Shown here: in pieces, positions 8,176-16,384 of the stretch
How the letters are laid out: each line of letters opens with the position of its first letter
Position numbering within the stretch: the first letter of the stretch is position 1
From: Flavobacterium difficile
Lineage (GTDB): Bacteria > Bacteroidota > Bacteroidia > Flavobacteriales > Flavobacteriaceae
Reading direction: 5' to 3'
DNA length: 64,000 bases
Assembly: GCF_011392115.1 (NCBI RefSeq)
Contig: NZ_JAAJBT010000002.1
Span: 124,001-188,000, forward strand
Translations under genes and position numbers: made by a program
Notes under the pieces: generated by a model
The model's input: the letters and a program-made list of their open reading frames with translations, nothing else
What the model was told of the DNA's origin: nothing
The model's database searches: none

Positions 8176-9015
8176 ATGTCAAATATCAACTGGAAAATCG
8201 TAAAAGAATACGAAGATATAACGTATAAAAAATGTGATGGTGTAGCCAGAATTGCTTTTAACAGACCTGATGTACGCAATGCTTTCAGACCAAAAACAAC
8301 AAAAGAATTAATTGATGCATTTTATGACGCGCAAGAAGATACTTCCATTGGAGTAGTTTTACTATCTGCAGAAGGACCAAGTTCTAAAGATGGCATTTGG
8401 AGTTTTTGTAGCGGTGGCGATCAAAAAGCACGCGGACACCAAGGTTATGTGGGTGAAGACGGTTACCACAGATTAAACATTTTAGAAGTTCAACGTATGA
8501 TTCGTTTCATGCCAAAAGCTGTAATTTGTGTAGTTCCAGGTTGGGCTGTTGGTGGCGGACACAGTTTACACGTAGTTTGCGATTTAACTTTAGCGAGTAA
8601 AGAACATGCTATTTTCAAACAAACGGATGCCGATGTAACGAGTTTTGATGGCGGTTATGGTTCCGCTTATTTAGCCAAAATGGTAGGTCAGAAAAAAGCT
8701 AGAGAAATTTTCTTTTTAGGAAGAAATTATTCCGCTCAAGACGCTTTTGAAATGGGAATGGTTAATGCTGTAATACCACATGCCGAGTTAGAAGATACGG
8801 CTTACGAATGGGCACAAGAAATTTTAGCCAAATCACCAACGTCTATTAAAATGCTAAAATTCGCCATGAATTTAACAGATGACGGAATGGTAGGACAACA
8901 AGTTTTTGCAGGTGAAGCCACACGTTTAGCTTACATGACAGATGAAGCAAAAGAGGGTAGAGACGCATTCTTAGAAAAACGTAAACCTAATTTTGAAAAG
9001 AAATATTTACCTTAA
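8176..9015 (+). CDS. menB: 1,4-dihydroxy-2-naphthoyl-CoA synthase
   Basis: The 279-residue crotonase-fold enzyme closes the second ring of the naphthoquinone by converting o-succinylbenzoyl-CoA to 1,4-dihydroxy-2-naphthoyl-CoA in menaquinone synthesis. The oxyanion-hole glycines (F-C-S-G-G-D-Q) and the GWAVGGGHSLHVVCDL block are intact. The C-terminal half carries the MenB-specific T-S-F-D-G-G-Y-G-S motif and the family's usual end. The length is normal. It is preceded by a clear promoter and followed after one base by a beta-barrel gene. menA and menC lie downstream on the same strand, which supports the assignment. Confidence 0.97.
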   Translation: MSNINWKIVKEYEDITYKKCDGVARIAFNRPDVRNAFRPKTTKELIDAFYDAQEDTSIGVVLLSAEGPSSKDGIWSFCSGGDQKARGHQGYVGEDGYHRLNILEVQRMIRFMPKAVICVVPGWAVGGGHSLHVVCDLTLASKEHAIFKQTDADVTSFDGGYGSAYLAKMVGQKKAREIFFLGRNYSAQDAFEMGMVNAVIPHAELEDTAYEWAQEILAKSPTSIKMLKFAMNLTDDGMVGQQVFAGEATRLAYMTDEAKEGRDAFLEKRKPNFEKKYLP

Positions 9016-9016
9016 A

Positions 9017-9628
9017 ATGAAGATTTTAAAAAAGTGTAGTTTCTTATTGTTATTTGGTTTTAGTTTAGCTCAGGCTCAAGAAGAAACAATTGCTACAGAA
9101 AAAAAATCATTTTCTGTTGGATTGCATTATACAGGCAATTTTAGAAATGCTAATGTAATTTCTGATTCGTATAATGGAATAGCAGGATTGGATGCAAGAT
9201 ATTTGTTATTTTCTACTGAAGTCATAAATGTTCAAGCAGGCTTATCTGTAGATTATTTAAATGGTAGAGATTTTAGAAAAAAATCTAGTATAGTATACAA
9301 TGATGCCTGGTTTTTTAATCCAAATTTAGGTATCGAATTTAATGTTGAAAATTCTGGTTTTAAGCCTTTTTTTAATCTGGGATACACATTTCTTAACTAT
9401 AAATATACGATTTATAAAAGTAATTTTGGTTCTTTTGATCCTCAGGATTATACTTTTAATACTCAGGAATTCAAAGTAAATCAATCCAATCAAACAATTT
9501 CACTTCAGCCTGGAGCAAGATTTTATTTTAAAAAGGCTTTTTACATAGAAACCTCGTATAAATATCTTCCAATTGAAAAGAATTTCAATGTTCATTTTTT
9601 TAATTTAGGATTAGGAATTAAATTATAA
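9017..9628 (+). CDS. Outer-membrane beta-barrel family protein
   Basis: A signal peptide is clear with the start at 9017 (M-K-I-L-K-K-C then a hydrophobic run ending A-Q-A-Q). An in-frame start at 8993 would overlap menB and is less likely. The mature part of about 180 residues consists of alternating amphipathic strands with many Tyr/Phe/Asn and ends in L-G-L-G-I-K-L, a typical porin-like C-terminus. It resembles eight-stranded outer-membrane beta-barrels, but I cannot name the subfamily. It starts one base after the menB stop and is followed after five bases by a small membrane protein, so it is probably co-transcribed with the men genes. A link to menaquinone is not implied. Confidence 0.65.
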   Translation: MKILKKCSFLLLFGFSLAQAQEETIATEKKSFSVGLHYTGNFRNANVISDSYNGIAGLDARYLLFSTEVINVQAGLSVDYLNGRDFRKKSSIVYNDAWFFNPNLGIEFNVENSGFKPFFNLGYTFLNYKYTIYKSNFGSFDPQDYTFNTQEFKVNQSNQTISLQPGARFYFKKAFYIETSYKYLPIEKNFNVHFFNLGLGIKL

Positions 9629-9633
9629 TAAAT

Positions 9634-10020
9634 ATGGAAAATGTTGCGTTTTTTTCGCTTTTTATTTTTGGAATTTTTCTAATTTACGCTGGACTACAAA
9701 TGTTTTTTAATCCAGAAAAAGTGAGAAATACAATTGCTAAAGCGGGAAGCACTTATTTTATAAATTATGCCGAATTATCAATTAGGTTAATAATTGGTCT
9801 GTGCTTTATTATAGTTTCTAAAGAAAATATGTATCAGTTTTATTTAAGTGTAATAGGTTATTTTTTAATAATTTCGGCAGTATTACTTATGATGTTGCCA
9901 ATTAAAACCCACAATAAATTTTCAAAGAAAGCAGCAGAAGCCTTGGAGCCAATTTATTTAAAATTATCCGCTCCTTTTTCTGTTTTTTTTGGAGGATTAT
10001 TGATTTATGTACTTTTATAA
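9634..10020 (+). CDS. Small four-helix integral membrane protein, unknown function
   Basis: The 128-residue protein has about four hydrophobic segments (roughly 4-24, 45-63, 68-88 and 110-127). A conserved-looking F-N-P-E-K-V-R-N sequence follows the first span. I do not recognise the family; it resembles small DoxX/YkgB-like membrane proteins in size only. It is tightly packed: five bases after the beta-barrel gene, and its stop precedes the menA ATG by one base. This argues for co-transcription with menA. Whether it helps menaquinone synthesis or is a passenger cannot be told. Confidence 0.55.
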   Translation: MENVAFFSLFIFGIFLIYAGLQMFFNPEKVRNTIAKAGSTYFINYAELSIRLIIGLCFIIVSKENMYQFYLSVIGYFLIISAVLLMMLPIKTHNKFSKKAAEALEPIYLKLSAPFSVFFGGLLIYVLL

Positions 10021-10021
10021 T

Positions 10022-10927
10022 ATGAACACAAAATCATGGATTCAAGCCGCACGTTTACGAACTTTACCACTTTCCATTTCTGGAATTTTGGTAGGAAGTG
10101 CTTATGCTTATTACCAAAATAAATTTGAATGGATTATTTTTGTTTTGGCTTTGTTAACTACTTTGTCTTTTCAAATTTTATCCAATTTTGCAAATGATTA
10201 TGGTGACGGAATTAAAGGTACAGACGCCAACAGAATTGGTGAAAAACGTTTAGTAGCATCTGGAGAAATTACTTCAGAACAAATGAAAAAAGCAATTATC
10301 ATCAACGGAATTATTGCTTTTGTGTTAGCAGTGGCTTTGATTTATTTCGCTTTTGGACAAGAAAATTTTGTGTATTCGATTACTTTTTTAGTGTTAGGAA
10401 TCGCTTCTATTGCTGCAGCCATAAAATATACTGTTGGGAATAACGCTTACGGATATAGCGGTTTTGGAGATGTTTTCGTTTTTATTTTTTTCGGATTAGT
10501 TGCTGTTGTTGGAAGTAACTTTTTATATTCAAAAAGTATCGATATTAAATTGTTTTTACCAGCCATTGCAATTGGAATGTTAAGCACAGCAGTTCTAAAT
10601 TTGAACAACATGCGCGATATCGAAAATGATAGAATTGCAAATAAAAATACTTTGGTTGTTAAGTTTGGGTTGAAATTTGGGTTATGGTATCAAAGAATTT
10701 TAATTTTTGTACCAGTTATACTTTACCTACTATTTTTATTTGATTTTAAAAATGGTAATCTTGGGTTTTCTATTTTATTTTTCTATTTAGCTATATCACA
10801 CAATACAACTATAACTAAAATTGTTGCAATGGCTACTCCAAATGAATTTGATCCGCATCTGAAAAAGGTTGCTTTATCTACTTTTTTGTACGCCATTTTA
10901 ATATCATTAAAATTAATTTCAGGATAA
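10022..10927 (+). CDS. menA: 1,4-dihydroxy-2-naphthoate polyprenyltransferase
   Basis: With the ATG at 10022 the protein is 301 residues, the usual MenA length; an in-frame ATG at 10007 lies inside the previous gene. MenA joins a polyprenyl chain to dihydroxynaphthoate in the inner membrane. The UbiA-superfamily aspartate motif N-D-Y-G-D-G near the N-terminus and the second motif N-N-M-R-D-I-E-N-D-R in the middle are both present, with eight to nine hydrophobic segments. The order menB-x-x-menA-x-x-menC on one strand supports the call. The start abuts the preceding small membrane gene. Confidence 0.95.
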   Translation: MNTKSWIQAARLRTLPLSISGILVGSAYAYYQNKFEWIIFVLALLTTLSFQILSNFANDYGDGIKGTDANRIGEKRLVASGEITSEQMKKAIIINGIIAFVLAVALIYFAFGQENFVYSITFLVLGIASIAAAIKYTVGNNAYGYSGFGDVFVFIFFGLVAVVGSNFLYSKSIDIKLFLPAIAIGMLSTAVLNLNNMRDIENDRIANKNTLVVKFGLKFGLWYQRILIFVPVILYLLFLFDFKNGNLGFSILFFYLAISHNTTITKIVAMATPNEFDPHLKKVALSTFLYAILISLKLISG

Positions 10928-10952
10928 ATTTTAACCACATAAATATTAAATT

Positions 10953-11630
10953 ATGAAAATTACCTTTTACGGACATGCTTGTTTAGGCATTCAAATCAAC
11001 GACATTCACATTTTAGTAGATCCTTTTATTTCAGGAAATGCAAAAGCGTCACACATTAACATAGATGAAATTGAAGCCGATTATATTTTGTTAACACACG
11101 CGCATCAAGATCATATTTTAGATGTAGAAACTATAGCCAAAAGAACAGATGCTGTTATCGTTTCAAATTACGAAATTGCGTCACACTACGGAAACAAAGG
11201 TTTTCAATTTCATCCGATGAATCATGGAGGAAGTTGGGATTTCGAATTCGGAAATGTAAAATATGTAAATGCTGTTCATACTTCTTCTTTTCCAGATGGA
11301 AGTTATGGCGGACAACCTGGTGGATTCGTAATTGAAGGCGAACATAAAAACATTTATATCGCTGGAGATACCGCTTTATCTATGGATATGAAGTTAATTC
11401 CGATGCGAACAAATTTAGATTTAGCGATTTTACCTATAGGAAGTAATTTTACGATGGATGTGGAAGATGCCATTATTGCTTCAGATTTTGTTAATTGTGA
11501 CAAAGTTTTAGGTTATCATTATGACACTTTCGGTTATATCGAAATCAATCATGAAGATGCGAAACGCAAATTCTTCGAAAAAGGAAAAGATTTAATGTTG
11601 TTAGAAATCGGTCAAAGTATCGATTTGTAA
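10953..11630 (+). CDS. UPF0173-type metal-dependent hydrolase (metallo-beta-lactamase fold)
   Basis: The 225-residue protein has the compact metallo-beta-lactamase fold without extra domains. The first strand (M-K-I-T-F-Y-G-H-A-C) and the metal motif H-A-H-Q-D-H are typical of UPF0173, as are the G-D-T-A-L block and the G-Y-H-Y-D-T-F segment near the C-terminus. It is a cytoplasmic hydrolase whose physiological substrate is not established. It lies 25 bases after menA and is probably in the same transcript. Its place inside the men cluster is common in Flavobacteriaceae as far as I remember, but I have not verified this. Confidence 0.85.
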   Translation: MKITFYGHACLGIQINDIHILVDPFISGNAKASHINIDEIEADYILLTHAHQDHILDVETIAKRTDAVIVSNYEIASHYGNKGFQFHPMNHGGSWDFEFGNVKYVNAVHTSSFPDGSYGGQPGGFVIEGEHKNIYIAGDTALSMDMKLIPMRTNLDLAILPIGSNFTMDVEDAIIASDFVNCDKVLGYHYDTFGYIEINHEDAKRKFFEKGKDLMLLEIGQSIDL

Positions 11631-11656
11631 AGTTTGGTATAAAAATTGTTAGCTGT

Positions 11657-11798
11657 TGAAACACACAGGCACATAGATTTTTTGTTGCATTGTTTGAAAA
11701 AGAAAACATTAGAAAAGCTTTAAGTTCTTCTAATGTAAACTATTTAAAGCAAAGCGTCTTAATCTTAAACAGAAAAACTTATGTGCCTATGTGTTTCA
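11657..11798. repeat. Nested inverted repeat in intergenic region
   Basis: The outer arms TGAAACACACAGGCACATAG (11657-11676) and TTATGTGCCTATGTGTTTCA (11779-11798) are complementary at 18 of 20 positions. An inner perfect nine-base stem (ACATTAGAA at 11706-11714 with TTCTAATGT at 11728-11736) lies between them. No coding content is convincing, although a reading frame runs through it into the TPR gene. Confidence 0.8.
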
Positions 11799-11845
11799 AA
11801 AAAATAAATTCTAAAAATCCGCAACTTCTGCGCACCTATCAGAAA

Positions 11846-13036
11846 ATGAAAAAAATACTCTTATTATTACTTGTCACACAATTTTCTTTCGCACAAAAAG
11901 ATGGTTTTTGGGATAAAGAACGCGCTTTCACTAAAGAAATTAAACTCGCATCAGGTAATCGTACTTTAGTAAAAATTGATGATTTACCAGAAGGTGCTTC
12001 CGAATTTGTATTTCGAATTTCTTTAATTGATGAAAATGGAAAAATTACCACAAGCTTAGCTTCAATCTTAAAAGCGATACCCGATCCGACAGGAATTAGC
12101 CAAGGAACAGCCGGAGCAATTACATTAACGAATTCTCTTTCTGGAGACGATACTTGTGTTTATGGAATTTATACTTCTGAAAAAGCTGGAAATCAGTTTT
12201 TAAAAGATGGAAAATTAGAAAATGCTTGTTATTTTGTTAAAGAAGCAGTGAACAAAGACAGTAAAGTTATTTCAATAAAAAACACTAAATGCTTTGATAA
12301 TGCACCAAATGTTTGGTTTGCTTTCGAAAATAAAAATTGGGTAATGAGTACCAAAATTGTGTTAGAAGTAGTTTCATGGGTCGACTATAATGCCAGTAGA
12401 GGTTGGAATGCGGCTACAAAAAAAGAACTTTTAGCAGAAGCAGAGAAATTAGCTACTGTTAAAATGGTGTCCAATAAAAGTAATTATCTAGCTACTTTTT
12501 TAAAAGTATTTGCTGCTAAATACAAATACAGCGAATACAAACAATTGTTGGCGATTGAAAAAACAAATATTATGCAAAGCCTTGCAATAGAAAGTTTAAC
12601 ACAATCAGGAGAATTACAAAATTATTTAGATAAAATTAGAACCACTTCTTTTGATTTATTTAAAAAAGGGAAATCGGATGAAGCTATAGCTATCATTCAA
12701 AAGGAAATTATTGAAAAAAAATATGCTAAGGATAACGATTATAGTGCTTTAGGCGATATATATCTATACCATAAACAATTTGTTAAAGCAGAAGAACAAT
12801 ACAAAAAAGCAATTGATAAAAATTCTTCGGAATTATTATATCAATTGAAACTAGCACACGTTTATCTGTTTTCAGGTAAAATTGCTGAAGCCAAAGCCAT
12901 TCATAAATTGTACAAAGACAATAATGTTTCATCAAGTAAAAGTTGGCTTGCACAAACCAAATTCGATTTTGAGGATTTCGAAAAAAGAGGTTTTCCAACG
13001 GATAATTTTAAAAAGATTTTAAGAATTTTAGAATAA
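11846..13036 (+). CDS. Secreted TPR-like protein, unknown function
   Basis: I place the start at 11846 because a signal peptide begins there (M-K-K-I-L followed by a leucine run and F-A-Q). The longer in-frame extension to 11690 runs through an inverted repeat and has no coding character. The 396-residue protein has an N-terminal beta-rich part with few recognisable motifs. The C-terminal helical part (about residues 260-380) contains at least two TPR-like helix pairs (A-L-G-D-I-Y-L-Y-H-K and A-H-V-Y-L-F-S-G-K-I-A-E-A-K). It is probably periplasmic. It lies between the UPF0173 gene and menC; no role in menaquinone synthesis is implied. Confidence 0.7.
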   Translation: MKKILLLLLVTQFSFAQKDGFWDKERAFTKEIKLASGNRTLVKIDDLPEGASEFVFRISLIDENGKITTSLASILKAIPDPTGISQGTAGAITLTNSLSGDDTCVYGIYTSEKAGNQFLKDGKLENACYFVKEAVNKDSKVISIKNTKCFDNAPNVWFAFENKNWVMSTKIVLEVVSWVDYNASRGWNAATKKELLAEAEKLATVKMVSNKSNYLATFLKVFAAKYKYSEYKQLLAIEKTNIMQSLAIESLTQSGELQNYLDKIRTTSFDLFKKGKSDEAIAIIQKEIIEKKYAKDNDYSALGDIYLYHKQFVKAEEQYKKAIDKNSSELLYQLKLAHVYLFSGKIAEAKAIHKLYKDNNVSSSKSWLAQTKFDFEDFEKRGFPTDNFKKILRILE

Positions 13037-13084
13037 AATTTAATAATTGGCACCTTGAAAATTGACTTATTGTCTCATTAACTT

Positions 13085-14122
13085 ATGAAAGCAACTTACC
13101 AAAAATACATCCTTAACTTTAAACGCCCAAGTGGTACATCTCGTGGGATACTAACAGAAAAAGAAACTTGGTTTTTGCTATTAGAAGATAAGGGAAAAAT
13201 CGGAGTAGGAGAGTGCGGTTTGTTGCGTGGTTTGTCTATTGATGATAGACCAGATTATGAAGCAAAACTGCAATGGGTTTGTGAACATATTCATTTAGGA
13301 AAAGACCAACTTTGGAATGAATTAATTGAATTTCCATCCCTACAATTTGGAGTTGAAATGGCGTTTTTGTCGTTGCAAGCGGAATCGACTTTCGAATTAT
13401 TTCCTTCTGATTTTACTAAAGGAAATGAAGCAATTGTGATAAACGGTTTGGTTTGGATGGGCAACGAAGCCTATATGAAACAACAAATTGAAGAGAAATT
13501 AGCCGAAGGTTTTACTTGCATAAAACTAAAAATAGGCGCTATCGATTTTCAACAAGAATTAGCTTTGTTAGCTTTTATCAGAAATCATTTTGATGCTGAT
13601 ACGATTGAAATTCGTGTAGATGCAAATGGTGCTTTTTCTCCAGATGAAGCTTTGGAAAAACTCCAATTACTTTCACAATATCATTTACATAGTATCGAAC
13701 AACCTATTAAAGCGGGTCAGTTTGATGCCATGCAACAACTTTGTCAACAAACACCTTTCCCAATTGCGTTAGACGAGGAATTAATCGGTGTTTTTGCTTA
13801 TGAAGATAAAGTCAAACTTTTAGCAACCCTACAACCACAATATATTATTTTGAAACCTAGTTTTATTGGTGGAATAAAAGGTAGCTTGGAATGGATAGAA
13901 ATAGCTGAAAAACTTAACATTGGTTGGTGGATTACTTCTGCTTTAGAAAGCAATGTAGGTTTAAATGCTATCGCACAATTTACTTATACTTTAAATAGTA
14001 AAATGCCACAAGGTTTAGGAACTGGTGGTTTGTATACCAATAATTTTGAGTGTCCGTTAGAAATTGTAAAAGGAAAGTTGATTTATAATTCAGACTTAAA
14101 TTGGAATTTTAACTTATACTAA
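13085..14122 (+). CDS. menC: o-succinylbenzoate synthase
   Basis: The 345-residue enolase-superfamily enzyme dehydrates SHCHC to o-succinylbenzoate. The acid/base Lys pair lies in C-I-K-L-K-I-G, the first metal ligand in R-V-D-A-N-G-A-F, the second in S-I-E-Q-P and the third in A-L-D-E-E. The second catalytic Lys is in I-I-L-K-P-S. This K-x-K/D/E/D/K series is the dipeptide epimerase/OSBS subgroup, and the neighbouring menB and menA decide for OSBS. It is cytoplasmic. A gap of 48 bases separates it from the TPR gene. menD, menE and menF are not in the window. Confidence 0.92.
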   Translation: MKATYQKYILNFKRPSGTSRGILTEKETWFLLLEDKGKIGVGECGLLRGLSIDDRPDYEAKLQWVCEHIHLGKDQLWNELIEFPSLQFGVEMAFLSLQAESTFELFPSDFTKGNEAIVINGLVWMGNEAYMKQQIEEKLAEGFTCIKLKIGAIDFQQELALLAFIRNHFDADTIEIRVDANGAFSPDEALEKLQLLSQYHLHSIEQPIKAGQFDAMQQLCQQTPFPIALDEELIGVFAYEDKVKLLATLQPQYIILKPSFIGGIKGSLEWIEIAEKLNIGWWITSALESNVGLNAIAQFTYTLNSKMPQGLGTGGLYTNNFECPLEIVKGKLIYNSDLNWNFNLY

Positions 14123-14246
14123 AACGATTTTGTTTTCGGAACAACAATAAAAAAATAGCTTATTAATTTATTCTATCTCTAATTCATTTTTGCTTAAACA
14201 GATATTAAAGTATTTGTAATTTAAATGATTCTGGGTAGTTTATGAT

Positions 14247-14254
14247 TAGTTTTG
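14247..14254 (+). promoter_or_regulatory. -7 promoter box of the CIA30 gene
   Basis: TAGTTTTG (TAnnTTTG) lies 24 bases before the ATG at 14279, the usual distance. It also shows that an in-frame TTG at 14252, inside the box, cannot be the start codon. Confidence 0.6.
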
Positions 14255-14278
14255 TGTTTCATATTAACTGTTTTGATT

Positions 14279-14806
14279 ATGAAATTTTTATTTTTAATAG
14301 TTCTCTTTTTTTCTATGAATACTCAATTGGTTTTCGATTTTACTAAAAATGCTTCTATCTCAGATTGGGTGATTGTTGACGATGTAGTTATGGGCGGACG
14401 ATCTGAAGGTAAATTTACTTTAGATGAAGCGGGAAACGGAGTGTTTTCTGGCGCCGTTTCTACTGAAAATTATGGAGGTTTTTCTTCGGTGAGGTATCAA
14501 TTTGATAAAATACCAACTGACTCAGATAGTAAGCTTGTAGTGCGTTTGAAAGGAGATGGCAAAGCCTACCAACTGCGAATTAAAGATAAAATAGCTACTT
14601 ATTATTCTTATATCACCACGTTTCAAACCAATGGAGAATGGCAAACCATTACCGTAAACATGAAGGATATGTATCCCTCATTTAGGGGTCGCGATTTAAA
14701 TTTGCCTAATTACAATAGTCCTGCTTTTGAAGAATTGGTTTTTTTAATCGGTAATAAAAAAAATGAAGCTTTTCAATTGAAAATTGACAAGATAGAAATA
14801 CAATAG
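14279..14806 (+). CDS. CIA30-domain protein
   Basis: With the ATG at 14279 the protein is 175 residues and begins with a hydrophobic signal-like segment. The rest is a single CIA30 (complex I intermediate-associated protein 30) beta-sandwich with the family's D-W-x-x-x-D-D-V-M-G-G-x-S-x-G block (here ISDWVIVDDVVMGGRSEG). The L-R-x-K-G-D-G-K-x-Y-x-L-R-I and F-R-G-R-x-L segments follow. In eukaryotes the domain chaperones complex I assembly. Bacterial members are poorly characterised and resemble carbohydrate-binding folds. The gene is monocistronic, with a promoter box and a strong terminator. Confidence 0.85.
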   Translation: MKFLFLIVLFFSMNTQLVFDFTKNASISDWVIVDDVVMGGRSEGKFTLDEAGNGVFSGAVSTENYGGFSSVRYQFDKIPTDSDSKLVVRLKGDGKAYQLRIKDKIATYYSYITTFQTNGEWQTITVNMKDMYPSFRGRDLNLPNYNSPAFEELVFLIGNKKNEAFQLKIDKIEIQ

Positions 14807-14838
14807 AAAAAAAGCGGCCAATAAATAGCCGCTTTTTT
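14807..14838. terminator. Bidirectional terminator between CIA30 and SRPBCC genes
   Basis: AAAAAAGCGGC (14808-14818) pairs with GCCGCTTTTTT (14828-14838), a perfect stem with A and T tracts, between convergent genes. Confidence 0.9.
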
Positions 14839-14869
14839 AAATGATAAATTCGTAAATCTTAAATAAAAA

Positions 14870-15262
14870 TTACAATTTATTCATATTTCCTGCTAATGTT
14901 TCAATAAACTTAGTAATTGGTCCTTTAACCATCATTGCCATCATGGCATTAAATTCACCTTCGAAAAATAATTGAACATCAGTTGAACTTTCAGAAATAG
15001 CAGTAATGTTTGCTGTTAATGTAAATGGTAATTTACTTGATGCAGCACCTAAAATAACTTTTGAATTTGGAGTTGCTTCTTTTTTAACCAATTTAATTTC
15101 TGGCATACCTTTTAAACCAAATTCGAAACAATTTTCATCAATTACTTCAAACTTGGCGATGTTTTCGGGCATTAATTTTTCAAAATTTTTAATATCTGTT
15201 AATGCATTAAAAATATATTCAGCAGATTGTGCTACGTTTGTTTTTGGACTTTCTAAATTCAT
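14870..15262 (-). CDS. SRPBCC (START-like) family protein
   Basis: The 130-residue protein has the START/SRPBCC helix-grip layout: an N-terminal strand, a short helix (residues about 12-32, with N-F-E-K-L-M-P), a curved sheet, and a long C-terminal helix ending in I-T-K-F-I-E-T-L-A-G. Such proteins bind small hydrophobic ligands, but no ligand is predictable. It has no signal peptide. The leftward gene lies 80 bases downstream of ruvX on the same strand; the gap holds degenerate TTTCAAG/TCGTAAATCTTAA repeat words, so co-transcription is possible but not certain. Confidence 0.75.
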   Translation of the reverse strand: MNLESPKTNVAQSAEYIFNALTDIKNFEKLMPENIAKFEVIDENCFEFGLKGMPEIKLVKKEATPNSKVILGAASSKLPFTLTANITAISESSTDVQLFFEGEFNAMMAMMVKGPITKFIETLAGNMNKL

Positions 15263-15342
15263 TTTGTTATTTTTTTGTTTTAGGTTTCAAGCTTCAAGTT
15301 TCGTATTTCTAAACTCGTAAATCTTAAATTCAAATTTACTAT

Positions 15343-15756
15343 TTATTTCTTGTAATTCAAATAATCTTGTAGGAGAATTGTAGCGGCAATTTCGTCAATT
15401 AAGCCTTTATTTTGGCGTTGTTTTTTCTTTAATCCGCTATCAATCATCGTTTGAAAAGCCATTTTTGAGGTAAAACGTTCATCAACTCGTTCCAGTTTCA
15501 TCGATGGAAATTCGGTTTGGAATTGAATGATAAATTTTTCAATAATCTCAGTGCTTTCACTTGGTAAACCATTCATTTGTTTGGGTTCGCCGATAATTAC
15601 TGTGGCTACATTTTCTTTAGTAAAGTAGGTTTTTAAAAACGAAATCAATTCCACAGATGGAATAGTTGTTAAGCCGCTTGCAATAATTTGAAAATCGTCT
15701 GTAACTGCTAATCCAGTTCGTTTTAATCCGTAATCTATAGATAAAATTCTAGCCAT
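15343..15756 (-). CDS. ruvX: Holliday junction resolvase RuvX / YqgF
   Basis: The 137-residue RNase H-fold protein has the YqgF signature: I-D-Y-G-L-K-R-T-G-L-A at the N-terminus with the first catalytic Asp, the G-E-P strand in the middle, the V-D-E-R-F-T-S segment, and a C-terminal D-E-I-A-A helix. The family acts on Holliday-junction-like DNA and also in 16S rRNA 5' maturation. It is cytoplasmic. In related genomes I remember it next to def, DUF5606 and mazG; here it is about 10 kb away from them. The preceding gap is short and the gldH-like gene is divergent. Confidence 0.92.
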   Translation of the reverse strand: MARILSIDYGLKRTGLAVTDDFQIIASGLTTIPSVELISFLKTYFTKENVATVIIGEPKQMNGLPSESTEIIEKFIIQFQTEFPSMKLERVDERFTSKMAFQTMIDSGLKKKQRQNKGLIDEIAATILLQDYLNYKK

Positions 15757-15832
15757 TTTTTTAAATTATATGCAAAAGTAAGCAATTACAATGCCTTTTT
15801 CTTATTTTAGTAGAAACTTTAAGCTATATTAT

Positions 15833-16276
15833 ATGAAAAAAATAATTTTCGTCTTGTTTATGCTATTTGTTTCACTTTCTTGCGACAGAACACAAGTGTA
15901 TCGTGAATTTGAAAACAATATTGAAGCACAACGTTGGAAGGAAAAAGATGTAAAAACACATACCTTTGAAATTTTAGAAGACGGAAAAAACTACTCCGTT
16001 TTCATTGAAATTAGTCATGTGTTTGGTTCAGAAATGAATGAATTTCCTATAAGTTTTGAAGTGACAAAGCCTGACGGTTCTATTGAAAAAGGTGAAGTTG
16101 TAGTTGATTTTAAAAATGGGGAATGCTTAGGAGATATTTGTGACGTTAAGTTTTTAATGAAAGAAAAAATCGCGCTCAAAAAAGGGAAATATACAGTTCA
16201 ATTTTCTCCAAAATCGAAATACGGATTTGTACCTAACATTATTGGTGTAGGTTTAAGTGTTGTTATTAAAGAATAA
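15833..16276 (+). CDS. GldH-like lipoprotein
   Basis: The start at 15833 gives a lipoprotein signal peptide (M-K-K-I-I-F-V then L-S-C). The 147-residue protein then begins C-D-R-T-Q-V-Y-R-E-F, close to the C-D-x-x-x-V-Y/F-x-E-Y start of the gliding lipoprotein GldH. It ends with a G-K-Y-T-V-Q-F strand and a G-V-G-L-S-V-V-I strand, as GldH does. The middle diverges and is shorter than I recall for GldH, so this may be a paralogue or a merely similar beta-sandwich lipoprotein. GldH is needed for gliding and type IX secretion in Flavobacterium. The nearby gldI is suggestive but not proof. Confidence 0.5.
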   Translation: MKKIIFVLFMLFVSLSCDRTQVYREFENNIEAQRWKEKDVKTHTFEILEDGKNYSVFIEISHVFGSEMNEFPISFEVTKPDGSIEKGEVVVDFKNGECLGDICDVKFLMKEKIALKKGKYTVQFSPKSKYGFVPNIIGVGLSVVIKE

Positions 16277-16280
16277 AAAA

Positions 16281-16362
16281 ACTGTCTAAATACTTTTGTC
16301 GTCCTGAATTTATTCCAGAGTCTGAAACGAGTTCAGATTGACAAAGTAAAGTTTTAGACAGC
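16281..16362. terminator. Long hairpin between convergent genes
   Basis: ACTGTCTAAA (16281-16290) pairs with TTTTAGACAGC around 16352-16362, and TACTTTTGTC (16291-16300) pairs with GACAAAGTA (16339-16347). The loop holds CCTGAA/TTCAG, part of a common Flavobacteria intergenic sequence. T/A runs flank both sides, so it can act as a bidirectional terminator. Confidence 0.65.
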
Positions 16363-16384
16363 TTTTGTTTTAAAATGATATTAC

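Noticed and set aside
11690..11845. In-frame N-terminal extension of the TPR gene
   Set aside because: It runs through an inverted repeat, and a proper signal peptide starts at 11846.
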